From Fidelibacterota bacterium (GTDB lineage Bacteria > Fidelibacterota > UBA2242 > JAFGTP01): 26,299 bases of DNA. Made by a program: the position numbers and the translations under genes. The stretch covers positions 1 through 26,299 of the forward strand of contig JAIPHI010000006.1 of NCBI GenBank assembly GCA_021735285.1, read 5' to 3'. This document shows positions 25,547 to 26,299 of the stretch, piece by piece; position 1 is the first letter of the stretch, and every line of letters begins with the position of its first letter. Below the pieces are notes generated by a model. It was not told where the DNA came from, ran no database searches, and worked only from the letters and a program-made list of their open reading frames with translations.

Positions 25547-26299
25547 ATGAATAAGTATGAATTCGATGCTAAACTGAGGAAAATGATGGCGGTGCAGGAA
25601 GAATTTTTAAACCGCTCCAATGAAAAATTAGCTTCGTCAAATAATATATTCAATCGATACAGATATCCGGTTGTGACACCTGCCCATACTCCTCTTTTTT
25701 GGAGATTTGATTTTGATTATAATTCCAATCCTGATCTATTGGAAAGAATGGGTATCAATTCGACTTTTAATTGTGGCGCTATCAAATGGAATGATAGTTA
25801 TTGTTTGATGATGCGAGTGGAAGGCAATGACCGGAAATCCTTTTTTGCAATTGCGGAAAGTCCGAATGGTATTGATAATTTTAAATTTTGGGACTATCCT
25901 GTAACTATGCCTGAGACTGAGAATCCTGATACCAATGTCTATGATATGAGATTGACCAGACATGAGGATGGCTGGATATATGGAGTATTTTGTACGGAAA
26001 GACATGATCCTGAAGCGCCGAAAAGTGATTCTACGGCTGCTAATGCTCAGGCTGGCATAGCCAGGACAAAGGATTTAGTTAATTGGGAAAGATTACCAGA
26101 CCTTAAGACCAGATCTACACAACAAAGAAATGTAGTTTTGCATCCGGAGTTTGTGGATGGAAAGTATGCTTTTTATCCGCGTCCGATGGAGGGATTTACC
26201 GAGACGGGAGAAGGCGGAGGCATTGGTTGGGCCTTAGCCGATGATATTGAAAATGCCCAAATTGATGAAGAAATAATATTCGAACCGAATATTTATCAT
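25547..26299 (+). CDS. GH130 4-O-beta-mannosyl-glucose phosphorylase (5' part)
   Basis: The frame begins at ATG 25547, with AAGGAG at 25532-25537 nine bases ahead, 13 bases after the epimerase stop, and is open through the window edge (251 codons visible). The translation begins MNKYEFDAKLRKMMAVQEEF. It contains TPLFWRFDFD, NSTFNCGAIKWN, LMMRVEGNDRKSFFAIAESPNG, the NVYDMRLT segment carrying the GH130 catalytic aspartate, AGIARTKDLVNW, and QRNVVLHPEFVDGKYAFYPRPMEGF, all typical of GH130 five-bladed propellers of the mannosylglucose phosphorylase branch. The enzyme uses phosphate to split mannosyl-glucose into mannose-1-phosphate and glucose. No signal peptide, so cytoplasmic. About a third of the protein lies beyond the window. 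Confidence 0.92.
   Translation, partial: MNKYEFDAKLRKMMAVQEEFLNRSNEKLASSNNIFNRYRYPVVTPAHTPLFWRFDFDYNSNPDLLERMGINSTFNCGAIKWNDSYCLMMRVEGNDRKSFFAIAESPNGIDNFKFWDYPVTMPETENPDTNVYDMRLTRHEDGWIYGVFCTERHDPEAPKSDSTAANAQAGIARTKDLVNWERLPDLKTRSTQQRNVVLHPEFVDGKYAFYPRPMEGFTETGEGGGIGWALADDIENAQIDEEIIFEPNIYH

Noticed and set aside
1..26299. tRNA, rRNA or riboswitch genes
   Set aside because: No cloverleaf, rRNA-like stretch or recognisable riboswitch core was found by eye on either strand; a covariance-model scan would be decisive.

Overview
The window reads as a stretch of chromosome from an AT-rich member of the FCB superphylum outside the classical Bacteroidia. Three proteins (ends at 1037, 8656 and 11488) carry the C-terminal sorting domain of type IX secretion, with the hallmark NYPNPFN motif. 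Several genes have good Shine-Dalgarno sequences (AAGGAG, AGGAGGT), which classical Bacteroidetes usually lack, and sugar uptake relies on sodium/solute symporters with no SusC/SusD pair in view. Calditrichota, KSB1, Neomarinimicrobiota, Ignavibacteriota or a similar lineage would fit; the sequence alone does not decide between them.

Region 1 (1-8656) looks like an alpha-glucan locus. It holds the 3' end of a secreted, probably carbohydrate-binding protein with a hairpin terminator, then a same-strand run: an SSS-family symporter, a TrmB-type sugar regulator, an intracellular GH13 enzyme with an N-terminal beta-sandwich, and a large secreted GH13 enzyme with a type IX sorting domain. The implied scheme is attack on the polymer at the cell surface, Na+-coupled uptake, and cytoplasmic hydrolysis under a TrmB-family switch.

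Region 2 (8657-11789) is gene-poor. A 1.16-kb non-coding stretch contains a perfect palindrome resembling an IS200/IS605-type end and inverted, degenerate CGACCACTTTCCCAC-type repeats. It is followed by a secreted CotH-kinase-fold protein with a type IX sorting domain and a 301-bp spacer with a long inverted repeat.

Region 3 (11790-20018) is mixed. It has a tandem pair of aldo/keto reductases (about 82% identical by hand count), a RecD2-type helicase, a CsgG/FlgO-like envelope protein, an orphan PAS histidine kinase and a LacI-family regulator. The two convergent gene junctions at 13835 and 18975 share an exact 16-mer followed by CGAGG.

Region 4 (20019-26299, continuing beyond the edge) is a beta-mannan catabolic operon: symporter, GH5-like mannanase, AGE-family cellobiose/mannobiose 2-epimerase and, running off the edge, a GH130 mannosylglucose phosphorylase. 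Together these match the known mannanase - epimerase - phosphorylase route in which mannobiose becomes mannosyl-glucose and is then cleaved by phosphate to mannose-1-phosphate and glucose. The divergent LacI gene and a TTTTCGAAAA palindrome just downstream of a candidate promoter suggest how it is controlled.
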